DNA of 64,000 nt from Lojkania enalia. Its lineage: Eukaryota; Ascomycota; Dothideomycetes; Pleosporales. This document shows, in pieces, positions 47,816 to 59,974 of the stretch. The translations under genes were made by a program, and so were the position numbers. The first letter of the stretch is position 1. Each line of letters starts with the position of its first letter. Location: positions 8,742-72,741 of the forward strand of contig ML986721.1 in the NCBI GenBank assembly GCA_010094045.1, written 5' to 3'. The notes beneath the pieces are model-generated. The model was not told the DNA's origin, did not search any database, and worked only from the letters and a program-made list of their open reading frames with translations.

Positions 47816-50800
47816 TGTGCTTGGGGAGTTGTGGGGCGTTTGGTGTTTCGGGGAAGAAGCGGTCAGTCCAAACTCTATATCTCCCGCGCGCCGGGTGTCG
47901 CCCTAGTCCTTTTATTCCCAATGCAGCGCTGTAGGCAACCATATCAATGCTTCTTTGTGCCAAGCCTTCTATATCTTGTAACACATTTAGGAGAAATGAT
48001 ACGGGCATTTAGTCGCTATTGGCTTTGCAAACAAGCAATCTAACAATGCCGCAGGGGTCGTAGCTACGGCATATGACAGACGCACGAAGAGAGTACCTAT
48101 TGTCCCGCCTCATTTCTCATCTGAGGGCTATTTTTGGCCTGCACAATGCGACTTCATGATTCAGCCAAAGGATCGTCGACGAGACTCAACAGCCGCAACG
48201 CTCTAATTGCGTCTATCCATACGCACACCCTCAGTTGATAGATTTCTGAGGTGATTAGGGGCATCAGTATCGTAGTTAGAGCTCCACAGTACCCTAGCGG
48301 TTGCCAGCACAGGCGCGCCAGCAGATTTTCACCCGCCGAACAGATAGATTAGGCCATTCCATTGCGGCTGCATCAACTATGGCTTGCTTGATTCTACTAG
48401 ATTCTATCGCACATCTGGTAGTGGTCTAGACCTAAACCAGCAGCGCTGCCTCGATCGCAAAGCCTTAATGAACGCCTCGCGCACATCGAATTTTGACTAC
48501 ACGAGTTTCCAAACTGTCTTCGGTGCGTTCCTCGACGGTGCCACGAACACAATTTCGTGCCAGCAGCAGAGCATCGTCCCAACAAATCAAACTCAGAATG
48601 CAGACCGGCATTGTCATCCTGATTCGCACCTCTCCTGCCCCTGTACTGCGTAGGAAGTCGCTTTTTGTAACCCTCGTTACTTTGCTGACCATCTCCAGCC
48701 CCCCTTTCTCAAAATACTATGGGCACCAGTGGCAGGGGCAGCTGTCCAACAACTTCGCAACCCATCCAACTTTCTCAGGCTTCCGGCGGGAGCGGCAGTT
48801 CAACAACTCCGCAACTCATTCTTACCTATGAAGCTTCCGACGGCGAAACCACGGCCAACCAGGGGAGGCAAAATCATAGCCCTATTGCTCAGCTAGATGG
48901 TGAACACCTTTCTGTACCTGGGAGCCGTTTAATGGCCGTTGCTAAGTCAAAAGCAGCAGAAAATATAGACGCAGGGTGTGGATGAAACGTCTGGATCCCC
49001 TTCCTCACATGGTAGCCCGCATCTTGCTCACCCTCGATACGGGTGCTCAACACCGCCACCAAGTTCTCGCTTGACCGAAAATCCTCGAGGCCGAATAATT
49101 CATGTACGACACGTCTTTGTATTGTTCGATTTGCTTGACTGCGTTGACATGGCGGAAGGCGACATGACCAATATCTATCCACTCTAAAATATGGCATGAG
49201 CTCATAAAAGCGGGTTTGACTTTCAGCATCTCATTGTAACACAGGCAGTCTACAAAATTTTGCTTAATATATCACGATTTACTGGAATTACTTCCTCATA
49301 ATGAGGATAATGACATGGAGTTGGCAGTTTCTCTCTTGGTGACTAGGCTTCGTATCAGAAATTGAGACGCAAGCTCATCGTGAAGTAGGTTCGCCAATAC
49401 TAGCTTCTGCGCATATGGAGCCGAACATGGCACATACATATACCTTATATACTTGGACCAGTGAAAACAATTCTTCTCCTAATGACCAAGCTTGTTCTTT
49501 ACCCTTCCCTATCTCGCTGAGAGCATGACGTCTTACCTTTTGTTTAGCAGGCATGTGGTCTTCCATTTTCCTCGTCTCTACAACTATCCTAAGTTGCAGC
49601 GCAAGTAAACCAAACCTCAGCTCATCTTTGCTATTTATATAATTACCTAATGGCGGCTAACTCCATTGACGAACGATGAAAATGCAAACTAGCTATATCA
49701 CCTATACCCATCTGTATCCCTCTTCAAGAAGCCCCCTGTACTATCTCATGGAATCTCGAGAGGCGCAACATCCTACTTCCGGCTTCATCTCGGCACGTAT
49801 CAGAGTCGTGAAAACAAGCCCTGTCTATGTCTGTCTTCCATGTCCGCCCCTGTCCCCAGCCATCACTACTACGATCGAACCCGCGCAAATCGCAGAACGC
49901 CATTTTCTCGCATAGCCAAGGATGATGCGTAGGTAACGGGTGGGGATGTAGGAGCGCGGGGTGATATCGTGAGGTTACTATTGCGGAGTCAACGCGTTTT
50001 GTCATGGTTTGAACTGGCGGGCTCGGTTGCTCCAATCGAGAAGGGTCGCGGCTGTTTAATGCGGCTATTCGAGAAATGGAAGGCCAAACAACAGTTGAGC
50101 AGAGCAGCCTGAACGAGTGTGCAGAGAAGCAGGAATATCGATGCTATGTCTTTGGCAAGACGTCGGTCAGTGAACGCGTTGTTTATGGGAACCGGATCGT
50201 CTAAGTTGCAGAGATCCCGGGTATGCTGAAAGGTATGAATCCATCGGACGCAACGACTTTGCCATGGTGAGATATCTACGAATAAAGATCCTTATCCTAC
50301 GATAGAGGAAATTTCAAGGACAACAATAATTGACAGAAGCAGGAGCATTTGGTCATTAAGATGCTGTCAATCTTGTGGCAGATGTTGATGCGCGCCTTTT
50401 CGGTGGTAGCCAGGCCAACCAGCCCACGTTTTGTCTGGTCGGCCCCTAAAACAGACCCAGTAGCTGGAGGAAAGGGGAGGCTGGCCCAAGGCTCAAACAG
50501 ACGCCTGGAGTGACCGTGCTCTCGACGCACGGAACATCAGTAATTTCCGCCTGCGCCAACATCAGATTAGTCAACGTTCAGTCTTCGAAAAGGTAAAGTC
50601 GTACCCATGTCTGTGAATATAGCACTTGATTCGGATCATCACAGGGCGGTAGTGCGAGCTCTCCGGAAGTACGGCATCGGATGCCTTGCATTACCTGTCA
50701 AATCGTCTCTCACAGGATGTAGGATGCAGGGAGAAAAGTATTTCTAACGAAGACTAACAAAAAAAACTCACGATTTGAAAACTAAAAAACTATTTGAAGA

Positions 50801-51535
50801 TATATCAATAAAACAGGAGCGGACACCAACTACTTGTTCGCCCATCATGTCTTAAGGAGACTACAGTACGATCCCTATCGTTCAGAGTTTAGTGCAGAAT
50901 CACGTTGCTTAACATTTCCATAAATCGATGCAGAATCTGCGTGGAATTTCCAATGAGATCCATAAGTATGGAGTATTAGAAAGAAAGTCGTTTCTGCTAA
51001 GATTCTTGAATTTAAATGTCAGCTCCAAAGTACTAGGACTAAAAGAAAGCCAATACCCCATCTATGCGCTATGGTCGACCTTCAGATTTCTAAACCGACT
51101 TCTACATTACGACTTATGTCAGCAAGAGTCCGTGGGCATGTTTCTAGCCTTAGACTCCTATGAATCTTCTCGCCTAGGAATACCAAGTCGAAATTGTTTA
51201 TTTCTCACAAAATGACTGAAGCCAGCCGAGTATATCAGGAATGTGTTTTACTAGATCCTAGAAATACAAGTTTTTTTCCAAATCATATTCACTGTTACCA
51301 ACCTTGTAATCTACTCGGACGACAGTTGGTCGTCCGAGAGATCGCGCCATGCAAGGGGCCTAATCTAGGTTAGGAGGGACACAAAGTTGGGATGTTAGGC
51401 TTCAGTGAAGAGAGAGAAAAGGATTGCCGTGCTCAGAATACTATAAGTGTATTCAACGCAATAACTACGCAGAGTTCAATCTAGGTAGGAAATTTATCGA
51501 CTTATATAGAAAGGTCTAAGCCCGCCAAGCCCCGC
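47816..51535. other. No confident gene
   Basis: Ser/Gly/Thr-rich plus-strand frames around 48493-48985 (TSGRGSCPTTSQPIQLSQ) and a 95-codon frame at 50928-51215 carry no recognised domain. Many stops interrupt the neighbouring frames. Degraded coding sequence is possible, but I cannot support a model. Confidence 0.35.
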
Positions 51536-51602
51536 TTGTCCTGCCTGTCCTGTCTGTCCTATCTGTCCTGATGGCCAGGGCCAGGACAACCAGGACAACT
51601 TG
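51536..51602. repeat. TGTCCTG tandem words with inverted partner
   Basis: TTGTCCTGCCTGTCCTG with further CTGTCCT copies on the left is mirrored by CCAGGACAACCAGGACAA on the right, giving a short imperfect palindrome over about 67 bp. Confidence 0.6.
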
Positions 51603-52549
51603 ACACGGTCACGTGCAAAGATTGTGCCAAGCCTTATCATCCAACCAGTCATCGGCCCAGTTTCCGTAGCCCAACTGTTCGTCGCCTAATTGGTTACTCC
51701 CAGCGAATATCCTAACCCATTCGCTTTCCAAGTCTACCTGCCCTAGACTTGTCAAGGCTGATGTTGGATCAAGCCCTAGCCACAGAGGCCGTTCCTCTTG
51801 GCTTCTTGTGTTCATAACATTCGCATCTCAAGTGTTACCGTGGGTATCCCGAAACTTATGTGCAATATAGGAGTTTCCAAAAGAATCGACAAGTGGGTTC
51901 TGATATTAAAAGCCAACCAAATATACACTATGTGGTTAGTACCGAAGTTCATTGTTTTCATATTATAAACAAGGCAAATATACTTTAAAGAACGACTTTG
52001 GAAAACCTATAAGCCATTAGAAACCTCAAAAGCTGTGGAACATGAGCGAAATAGACACTAAAAGGAGGACGTGTCTCTGGAAATGGTCTAGAATCATATT
52101 ATTGCTGCGAACGAATGAAGTAGAATATGATTAAGATGACAATCCTTTGGAAGTAGGCACGATTCGAGGTATATTATTCTAAGCTCTTCGCTGCAAATGA
52201 AAAGGTATTCTAAGATCAACATAAAAGATGTCGCGGATCAGGCAACATTAATTGCTGAGGCAAATATTGAAGTATTGAAGGAGGGTAAGTGGCCTGCCTG
52301 GCCAGAGGCTAGTAGTGGCGAGACTATATAGGCCTGAAAACAGACCATATATAATAGAATAGTAGAAACACGTGACAAAAGATAACAGGATTTACAATAC
52401 GTAGTGCAAGGGGAAGAAAAAAAAGATGCGCGCAGGGAGTAGATGCTTAAATTTCCCTAGCCGATATATAACCAAATATAAATTCTTGTGCTATTAATAA
52501 GTAGTAAATATCTAGTCTAGAAATATAAGACTTGGTAAAAAAGGATCTG
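51603..52549. other. Accessory DNA passing into the RIP block
   Basis: A 68-codon minus-strand frame at 51815-51609 (LWLGLDPTSALTSLGQVDLE, NWADDWLDDKAWHNL) is protein-like with a C-terminal look, but it lacks an upstream partner and is left uncalled. From about 52320 AT content rises into the transposon block. Confidence 0.35.
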
Positions 52550-55500
52550 ACGTAGTTTACAAGCGAGCTGTCAGTACAAGCAAGCTGTCACCTACCAAAC
52601 TTTTGACGGCCTACCCAAATCAACGCGTAATAGCTTAATACAGTAATATACAATCAACCTATAAAGAATTACAAATCATCCTTGCAATCTTAGCTATTAA
52701 TTAAGGTTAAGTTTCAACCGAGAATAGTACTGTAACAACTTTTTACTGCTCTTAAAGTACTCTCCGCCTTTAATATACTGGAATAGCTATGTAACGCAAT
52801 TATAAGCCGAATTTAAAGAAGCTTATAAAGACTAAAGAGGAGGTACTTATTAGCTATATCTTTAATTAGAATTTATAAGGATTTCCACTTATAATTAATA
52901 GTATATAGGTTATAGTAAATAGACTATTAGTTAAATATAGTACTAGCTATATTAGTATCTACTAGCTTTAAAACTTTATATATTATACTAAGTATCTTAA
53001 AATATAATTAAACTATTCTTATAATTAGTAGTAAGCCCTATATAAAAATCTAATAATTATAGGCGTATAGTTCTAGCTTTTATAGGGTATAAAGGGGAAG
53101 TATAGAATTTAGAATAAGGATACCTATAATTTTAATAAGATAGGCTTTATTATAGGCTAAATATTAGCTTAGCTAGTTATTATAGGGTTAGAGAATTATT
53201 ATATAAAGGCTATCTAGTCGAGCGATTATAAATAGACTATAATAATCCTAGTAATTAATATAATTAGCTAGATAATTCTATTACTTATTATCTTTAAAAG
53301 TGTTTACTACCTATCTTATTAATATAAGAATAATAGATTATTAAATAATTATAGCTAGTAATAATAGTTAGATAAATAATAAGATTAATATTACCTAGCT
53401 TAAATACTTTAATTAGTATATAAAGAGCTGTACGATAGATACCTATTAATTACTAGTTATTAATAGTTATAATAGCTACGTTTCACTTAAGTTTTAAAAG
53501 ATCTATAAGAAGAAGAAGATTATCTATCTCTATATATCGCTATATTCGTTGTATCTACTATAACTACTTAATATAGGCTACTTTTTACTATTAAAGTATA
53601 TATATAGTACTAAGATCTTAGTTTTAGTATATAATTATATTAACTATATTAATAAAACTACCTTTTTCTAGCCTTTAAAGTAGTTTATAATTAATTAATT
53701 ATAGAGGCTAATATCTATATAAACTTTCGAGGCGCTAGAATTATACTATATAATTTAAAAGCGGTAACGTACAGTATAAGTAAGCTGATTACCCAAGTAA
53801 GCTGATCATAATGCTAAGACCACACTAAAATCGCGACTACTTTTCGCAAAATATTATACTTTCTTGCATTCTATCGTACTATATAGTATAGTAGCCTATT
53901 CTTCTATATCTATAGCATCATTTTTACACGTCCGCGAGTTATGCCTAGCCTTACTGTACTACCTATAGTACCTTTAAGTCGGCTGGTCTCTATTAACGCG
54001 CGCCTTCTTCCTACTCTTCTTTCTATTAGTATAAGCGCTAAAATCTTTTAGAGCAGTTAATTAAGCGCCTTCTTCAATTGTTAGGTTACCTTCCTTTTAT
54101 ATACGCTTTCTTTTATATAATCGACATTGTGTAGCAGCTTTATTAACTATTTAAAGCTTAGTAACCTAAGCGCGTAATAGTACATTTTTATATATTATAT
54201 ACGCAGCACCCTTTATAAACTGTTTAAACGCTTCTACTATTAAAGTAGGCGAGCTATCTAGGTACTTTTAAACTCTTAATTAAACGTACGCAGATTAAGA
54301 CCTAAATTTAATAGAATTACTTAGTATTTTTAACTCCTAAGGAGTATTTTTAACTGTAGAGGGTATTAGTATATATAGTTAAACTTTAAGCTTTAATAGT
54401 ACTATATCTAAGTTAAATAGAACTAGGCTAGCGCCTTAAAAGCTACTTAGAATATTACTCTTTATAATTGCTGTATTAAAAGCTACTTTAAAGTAGGGTA
54501 AGAATTTGATTTTTATAATATAGTTAATATAACCGTATATTAGCTACTTAACTTAGCACCTATACGCAGTCTTTAAAGGTAAGAAATAACCTATATCTAG
54601 TAGCTATAGTAGATATAATAAATATAAAGGTATATAGAGAGTAATAATATTTTTTTCCTTATAGAGCTGCCTAAATTTAAGTAAGTCGTAGCTCTTATAG
54701 CTGTTAAGAATTAATAATTAATATATACTAATAGTACGATCCTTTATATACGCGTTAAAGTACTTTAACTACTTAATACTAATATTATTTATCGTCTAGC
54801 CGTTATTAGTAACCTGTATAGCCTAGGTTAGTAGAATATTATCTTCTTTATACTATATAGAGAGGTGGTAAGTACTTATAAAGATAATAAAAGGTAGTAT
54901 TATCTATCCTATCGCGTTAATACCTTAGATAACTATAGTCTACTCGCGATTATCTGGCTGGAGCTGCTTTAGTCGATTCTGTCTCTTAGAGCTAGTAACT
55001 ACTACTCTTATTAATATCACGCTTATTATAAAGCCTAATTTATTAAAGTTGTATATATCTTCGTTAATAATACTATACTTAGCCTTTATATTCTATATAA
55101 GGTAGAACTAGCCTTCTATAACCTTAGGATCCTTATATTTAGCTCTTAAATAGTCGTACTTTTAATTAAATTTAACCTTAAGCTTAGGCATACGTTTAAT
55201 AAAGTTCTCTACCTAGTTCTTTCTAATCTAGCTAGTAGAGCGTATAGCTAGCAGTAAATTAGCTATATTTTAAACAGCAGCAAGCTGTAGTAGAAATCCT
55301 CTTATATCTAGATCTAGTATATACTAAACAATTACCCACTCTTTAGTCTTACTAAGCTTTATTAAATTAGGCCGGCAATCGCATTATAGAGCTGTTTCTT
55401 ACCTTTATATACTAAATATACTTTGGGAGATATTATAGATTAATATAATGCGACGTATAGTTAGTATTACGTCTTATTAAAGAGCTTAAAGTATAAGCTA

Positions 55501-56233
55501 TATTCTAGCTTCTTTCTAAATTAATTCTGCAGTTGTTAATTATAGTATAATATTATAAAGTATAATTATCGCGATTTTAGTAGAGTCTTAATATTATAAT
55601 CAGCTCGCTTAGGTGATTAGCTTACTTATACTATATGTTACTATTAAAGTTTAATACTAAACTATATATACTAATACTATTTATACTAGAGACTACCCTT
55701 TAGAAGGCTAAAATACCTAGTAATATATATAAACTAGAGGCTTATTAATAATAATTTATAATAGAATTAAGTAAAATTAAAACTTATTACTTATATTAAT
55801 TATTATAGCCTTTAATTAGCTTTAAAAGAGTACTATAATAATAATATATTCGATTATACTAATAGCTAATCGAATTAAGAGCCTTAAGTAAATAAATAAG
55901 ATAGTAATAAAGTAGAAATAATAGAAAAGAAAGCGATTATAGAAGTAGAAGATTCTAATAAAAGCTATAGATAAAGATATAATTAATTAAAATAATGTTA
56001 AAGAGTAGATTAATAAGAAAATTTATAATTAGTATACCTAGCTATAAGAAAGTAACTAGCCTTAATAGAGCTATAGATACTATAAATAGTCTAGCTATAA
56101 TATTTAAACGTACTAAATTAATAGTATATATATTAAATAATCTAATAAACTATTACTTTCTATAGTATATATATATATAGTTAATAGTTATTATAATTAA
56201 ATCGTTCGAATCTTAATAGAGTAATAGCTTACT
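52550..56233 (+). mobile_element. Second copy of the 1.83-kb Fot1-like family, with a nested element, right end truncated
   Basis: The left end is well preserved (ACGTAGTTTACAAGCGAGC) and less RIP-mutated than the other copies. The sequence is colinear, in reverse, with the copy at 2612-8369 once nested elements are removed from both, leaving about 1.81 kb here. Transposase remnants are on the plus strand (HTH region about 52830-52900, DDE-type region about 53090-53600 and 55640-56000). The right end stops at about 56233 inside the terminal repeat and joins telomere-like sequence, so the last ~10-20 bp are missing or too mutated. Confidence 0.8.
53767..55638 (-). mobile_element. Nested Fot1/pogo-like transposon, 1872 bp
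   Basis: Inverted ends of about 60 bp (ACGTACAGTATAAGTAAGC with GATTACCCAAGTAAGCTGAT; complement ending at 55638) are flanked by TA (53765-53766, 55639-55640). The transposase is on the minus strand. The zinc-knuckle-like C-terminus near 53925-53975 matches the corresponding block of the element at 3003 (GAGTTATGCC..GTAC words). Stops are dense. Confidence 0.82.
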
Positions 56234-56392
56234 TATATTTAGGCTGGTAGATAGATATAGGTTGGGTTAGAGTTAGGGTCTTATATAAGTAGGGTAGGGT
56301 TAATATAGATTATAGGCTAATAGGATATATATATAAGCGGGATAGTTTTACTATATATATTACCGTCTATTATTTTAGAGTATCTATTAACG
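56234..56392. repeat. Telomere-like words beside the transposon end
   Basis: GGTTGGGTTAGAGTTAGGG and AGTAGGGTAGGGTTAATAT are degenerate TTAGGG-type words. Read in reverse, 56234-56300 resembles the end of the minisatellite and its flank at about 2040-2088 (CCAACCT, ACCAGCCTA), where the other truncated copy of the same transposon family is also joined. Confidence 0.55.
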
Positions 56393-57416
56393 ATGCTAAC
56401 TACTAGTTAGAAAGAACTTAAAAATAGAACTTCTTTAACTCTTAAAGTTTTGAATTTAAAGCAATTTCGAAGTCTTTATAAGGTAGTAGTTATATATAAT
56501 ATCCCTAAGTCTTATCTATATTAATATATATATAATATCTGTTTACAATGTATTATATAACTAATAACTTTAAAACTTACTTATATAGAAGAAACTGTTC
56601 TTATTTAATATATTCTTAACCTTAAGGTATAAGGCTTCCCGGCCCAGCTATCTATCGTACGTAAAACGGCTAATCTTCTACTTATAAGCTGTAGGATCGA
56701 CCTAACTCCTACTATCGGTGTTAATTAGCTTTCGACCTTTATTAAACGCTGCTTAAAGCTTCGTACGGTATATATATATAAATATAACTATCAGTAAAAG
56801 TAATGCGAAGATTAAGGTCTTATCTAAAGCTGGTTCAACCTTATATAAAATATAATCGCGAAGTATAGTATCTTTAAAAACAATATCTATAATTTTAATA
56901 AGATAGGCTTCTAAATAGGCGTAATTTTAATAGCAAAAGTTGTTACAAAGACTAAAAAAAGATAGTAAGGTTGTATAAAGGTTATATAGCTAGGTAATCG
57001 TAAGTAGGTAATAGTTATTAATAGTATTAACGCGATTAACTAGGTCTTACTAGTACTTATAATATTTAAAGTAAAGTAGTATTAAGAATCTTAGTATAAA
57101 ATTACTATAGACGTCGGTATACTATAAACCTAGGCTATTTATATAAGTGAAAAGGGCTGGACAAATAATAAGATTAGTTTTAAATAGATTTAATACTTTA
57201 ATAGCATAACTGCAGCTTATATAAAGAGTTAATATTACCTCTTAATTATAGACGGCTATAGCAGCTATTATACGGCACGGTTTAAAGACTTTTACAAATA
57301 GAATAGGATTATTATATTCTATATGCTAGCGTACTTATCTTATCTACTATAGCTACTTAATATAGTCTATTTTAGCCTGTTAAAACGCGTATATAGTATA
57401 TAAGTCGAAGGCTAGG
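56393..57416 (+). mobile_element. Fot1/pogo-like transposase remnant, cut by the gypsy element
   Basis: From an ATG at about 56393 (MLTTS-stop-KELKNRTSLTL) the plus strand reads as a Fot1-type transposase with RIP stops: CENP-B-like region with GFPARLSIVRKTANLLL (56633-56690), then a DDE-type core with IYNFNKTGF (about 56885-56915) and a terminal block (YYILYA-VLILSTIAT) near 57300-57350. It ends at the LTR start at 57417. The 3' part would lie beyond the gypsy insertion, outside the window. No TIR was identified. Confidence 0.75.
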
Positions 57417-58124
57417 TGTTACGGACATCTCTATAAGAACCCCCGCACTAGACCTAATTAAGATCTAGAACTCTATATAGCTAGAAGAATAAGACTAATA
57501 TAAGATACGTAATATACTTAATAGCTTAGTTAACTAAATAACTAAGTGTACTTAGTTGCTTAGTTAACTGAGTGACTAAGTAAGAAGAAATAATAAGGGA
57601 ACTAAATTATATTTAACGATCTTACGACTCTAATCTTTATAACTCTTTATAGTTAACTTAAATATCCTTCGCACACTCTACTTATATACTTCTATTATAA
57701 ACTTATAAGAATAATCTCTCGCAGTATATAATTACTCTTAGTTATTATTCTACTCTATACCTAGCTAATTAGAGGCAGTTATACTTTAACTACCCTTATA
57801 AAGCTAGAAGAAGTAAGACTAGTCAGACTACCCTAGTTATAAGGAAAGAGATACCTTTAGTAAGTAACATAGGAAACTTACGCAAGTAGAATGTTAGGAT
57901 TAACTAGTAAAGCTACCTTATTAGAGGTAGGTATAACGACTATATTTATAAGAATGTAAAACGAATTAGCGTAATAATAGAAACAGCTAGTTCTAGTAGA
58001 TAAATAGATAAGAAGCCTAAAGAAGACTTAGGATAGCCTTCTCGAAAGTCTTAAAGGAATATAAGGAATAGTTAATAATAAATAAGGGATAGGACTAGCG
58101 GGAATTATCTAAAAACTTAAACAA

Positions 58125-58905
58125 GTTGAAAGAGTACTATTAATAATATATTACTAACGACGAATTAAACTAGTACTACTTAATAAGTTTAACGGAACCA
58201 GGTCTAAGCTTAAAAGATTCCTAGTAGTAGTAAGGATCTATATTAATGCTAACCTCGATATTATTTAATATAAAAACGAGAAAGTACTATTTATAGGAGT
58301 ATACTTAACAGGTAAACTACTTGACTGGTTCTAGTCCTTTCTAATAGATTTTAAAAACCACGCAGAAGAATACTAGAAGAGCGAAACTAAGGTAATATTT
58401 ATAAGCCTAGTATACTTCTAATAGAAACTTAAACTAGTATTTAGAAATATTAACGAAGTATAAGTAGTAGAAGATAGACTCTACAACCTAGTTTAACTGG
58501 GATCTATTACCTTATATATATCGAGCTTTTAACAGCTCTTAAACAAAGTTATATAGAATAACTATAGTATAATAGTAAAGTTCTATAGAGGATTAAAAAT
58601 AGAAATAAGAAGAGTAATAATATATATAGAGTAACCGCGGGATCTAGCGTCATATTTCCAACTAGTAAAGAGAATCGACGACGAACTATACTAGTTTAAA
58701 AATAAGGAAAGATAAGTATACTACTAAAGAGTACGCTTCTTAGTAAAAGCTATCGACGCAGGCGGACCTATAGATCTAAGCGCTACTAGAGAAAAGAAGC
58801 CTAAGTTATAGGCGACTTAGGAAAAGAAGACTTAAAAGAAAAATATTAAGTATTATAACTGTCAGAAATTAAGATATATAGTAAAGGAATGTCGAAGTAA
58901 AAAGA
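58125..58905 (+). pseudogene. gypsy gag remnant with zinc knuckle
   Basis: The frame reads FNGTRSKLKRFLVVVRIYIN and GVYLTGKLLDWF (retrotransposon gag core, about 58185-58345). Near 58850 the CCHC knuckle is seen as Y-Y-N-C-Q-K-L-R-Y-I-V-K-E-C, with the first Cys and the His changed to Tyr, as expected from G-to-A mutation. Stops interrupt it. Confidence 0.75.
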
Positions 58906-59974
58906 AAGAAAGAAGAAACCGGCCTACGGAAGATAAACCGCAGGAAGTAGGTAAAGAAAAACTAGCCGCAACTATAGAATATAGAACCCTATATTAGTCC
59001 TTCTATAGTAAAGACAAGTGTTAAATATATTAACAACTTAAAGAAGCTATAGGATATTAGCCTTAGAAGAAAATATAACTTACAGTAACACAGGAATATA
59101 TAAAAAGATAGCTAGAAGAAGTTTAGAAAGAATTAAATAAGGACGAAAAAATAAACACCCTATTATAAATAGAAGAAGCTACTACTAGAATACTAATACC
59201 TAAACTAGTATCTAAAGCATATTCTATATACTAATAAGGAATAATCGAGTACGAATAGAGAATACCGGCTCTTATAGCTACTCCATAGGAAGAACTACCT
59301 ATAAAATTCCACGATAAGAACAGACTAGAATAAGATATTATCAGCGTTTACGAAGAATAGTAAAACACCTACCCCAGGAAAATCCGCTTCTTATACTTCT
59401 AAAAATAGATAGAAACTACGAAAGTAATAGAAGAGTACCTTAATATAATAGATTGGGATAAAGTTGCGTATATAGTATAGAAAGCAGTAGCCTTCTTACA
59501 AAATAAGGTACTAGTAAAATACTAGATACTAAAAGTATCACGATATAAATAAGAATGGGATTATTAGATTAGAGAAGATAATAACTCCTATATAAACCAA
59601 TACTACCTAGTATATTTTAAGATAGTATAGATATTATGTATTAAACAATAGTATAAGGCCTACTAAGGAAGAAAGGAAAATATAGGTATATAGTTAAGAT
59701 AACTAAACGAAAATAAAGTACTAGAAAATCTTATAAAGTAAGAAATTATAATAGGATAAAAAGTTACTAAATAAACCTAAAACTATATAGTACTTAAACC
59801 TAGACCTCTACTACCTAAAGTATATACTAGAGGAAGGCTATAGTATAAATACCTAGAACGGAAATGTCCGAAATATATATCTATAAAAGAAGTAATAATC
59901 TACTAGCCTAAGATAACTTAGTTATATAGAAATATAAGAGAATACTACCTTACGATACCTGGATAGTACTACAG

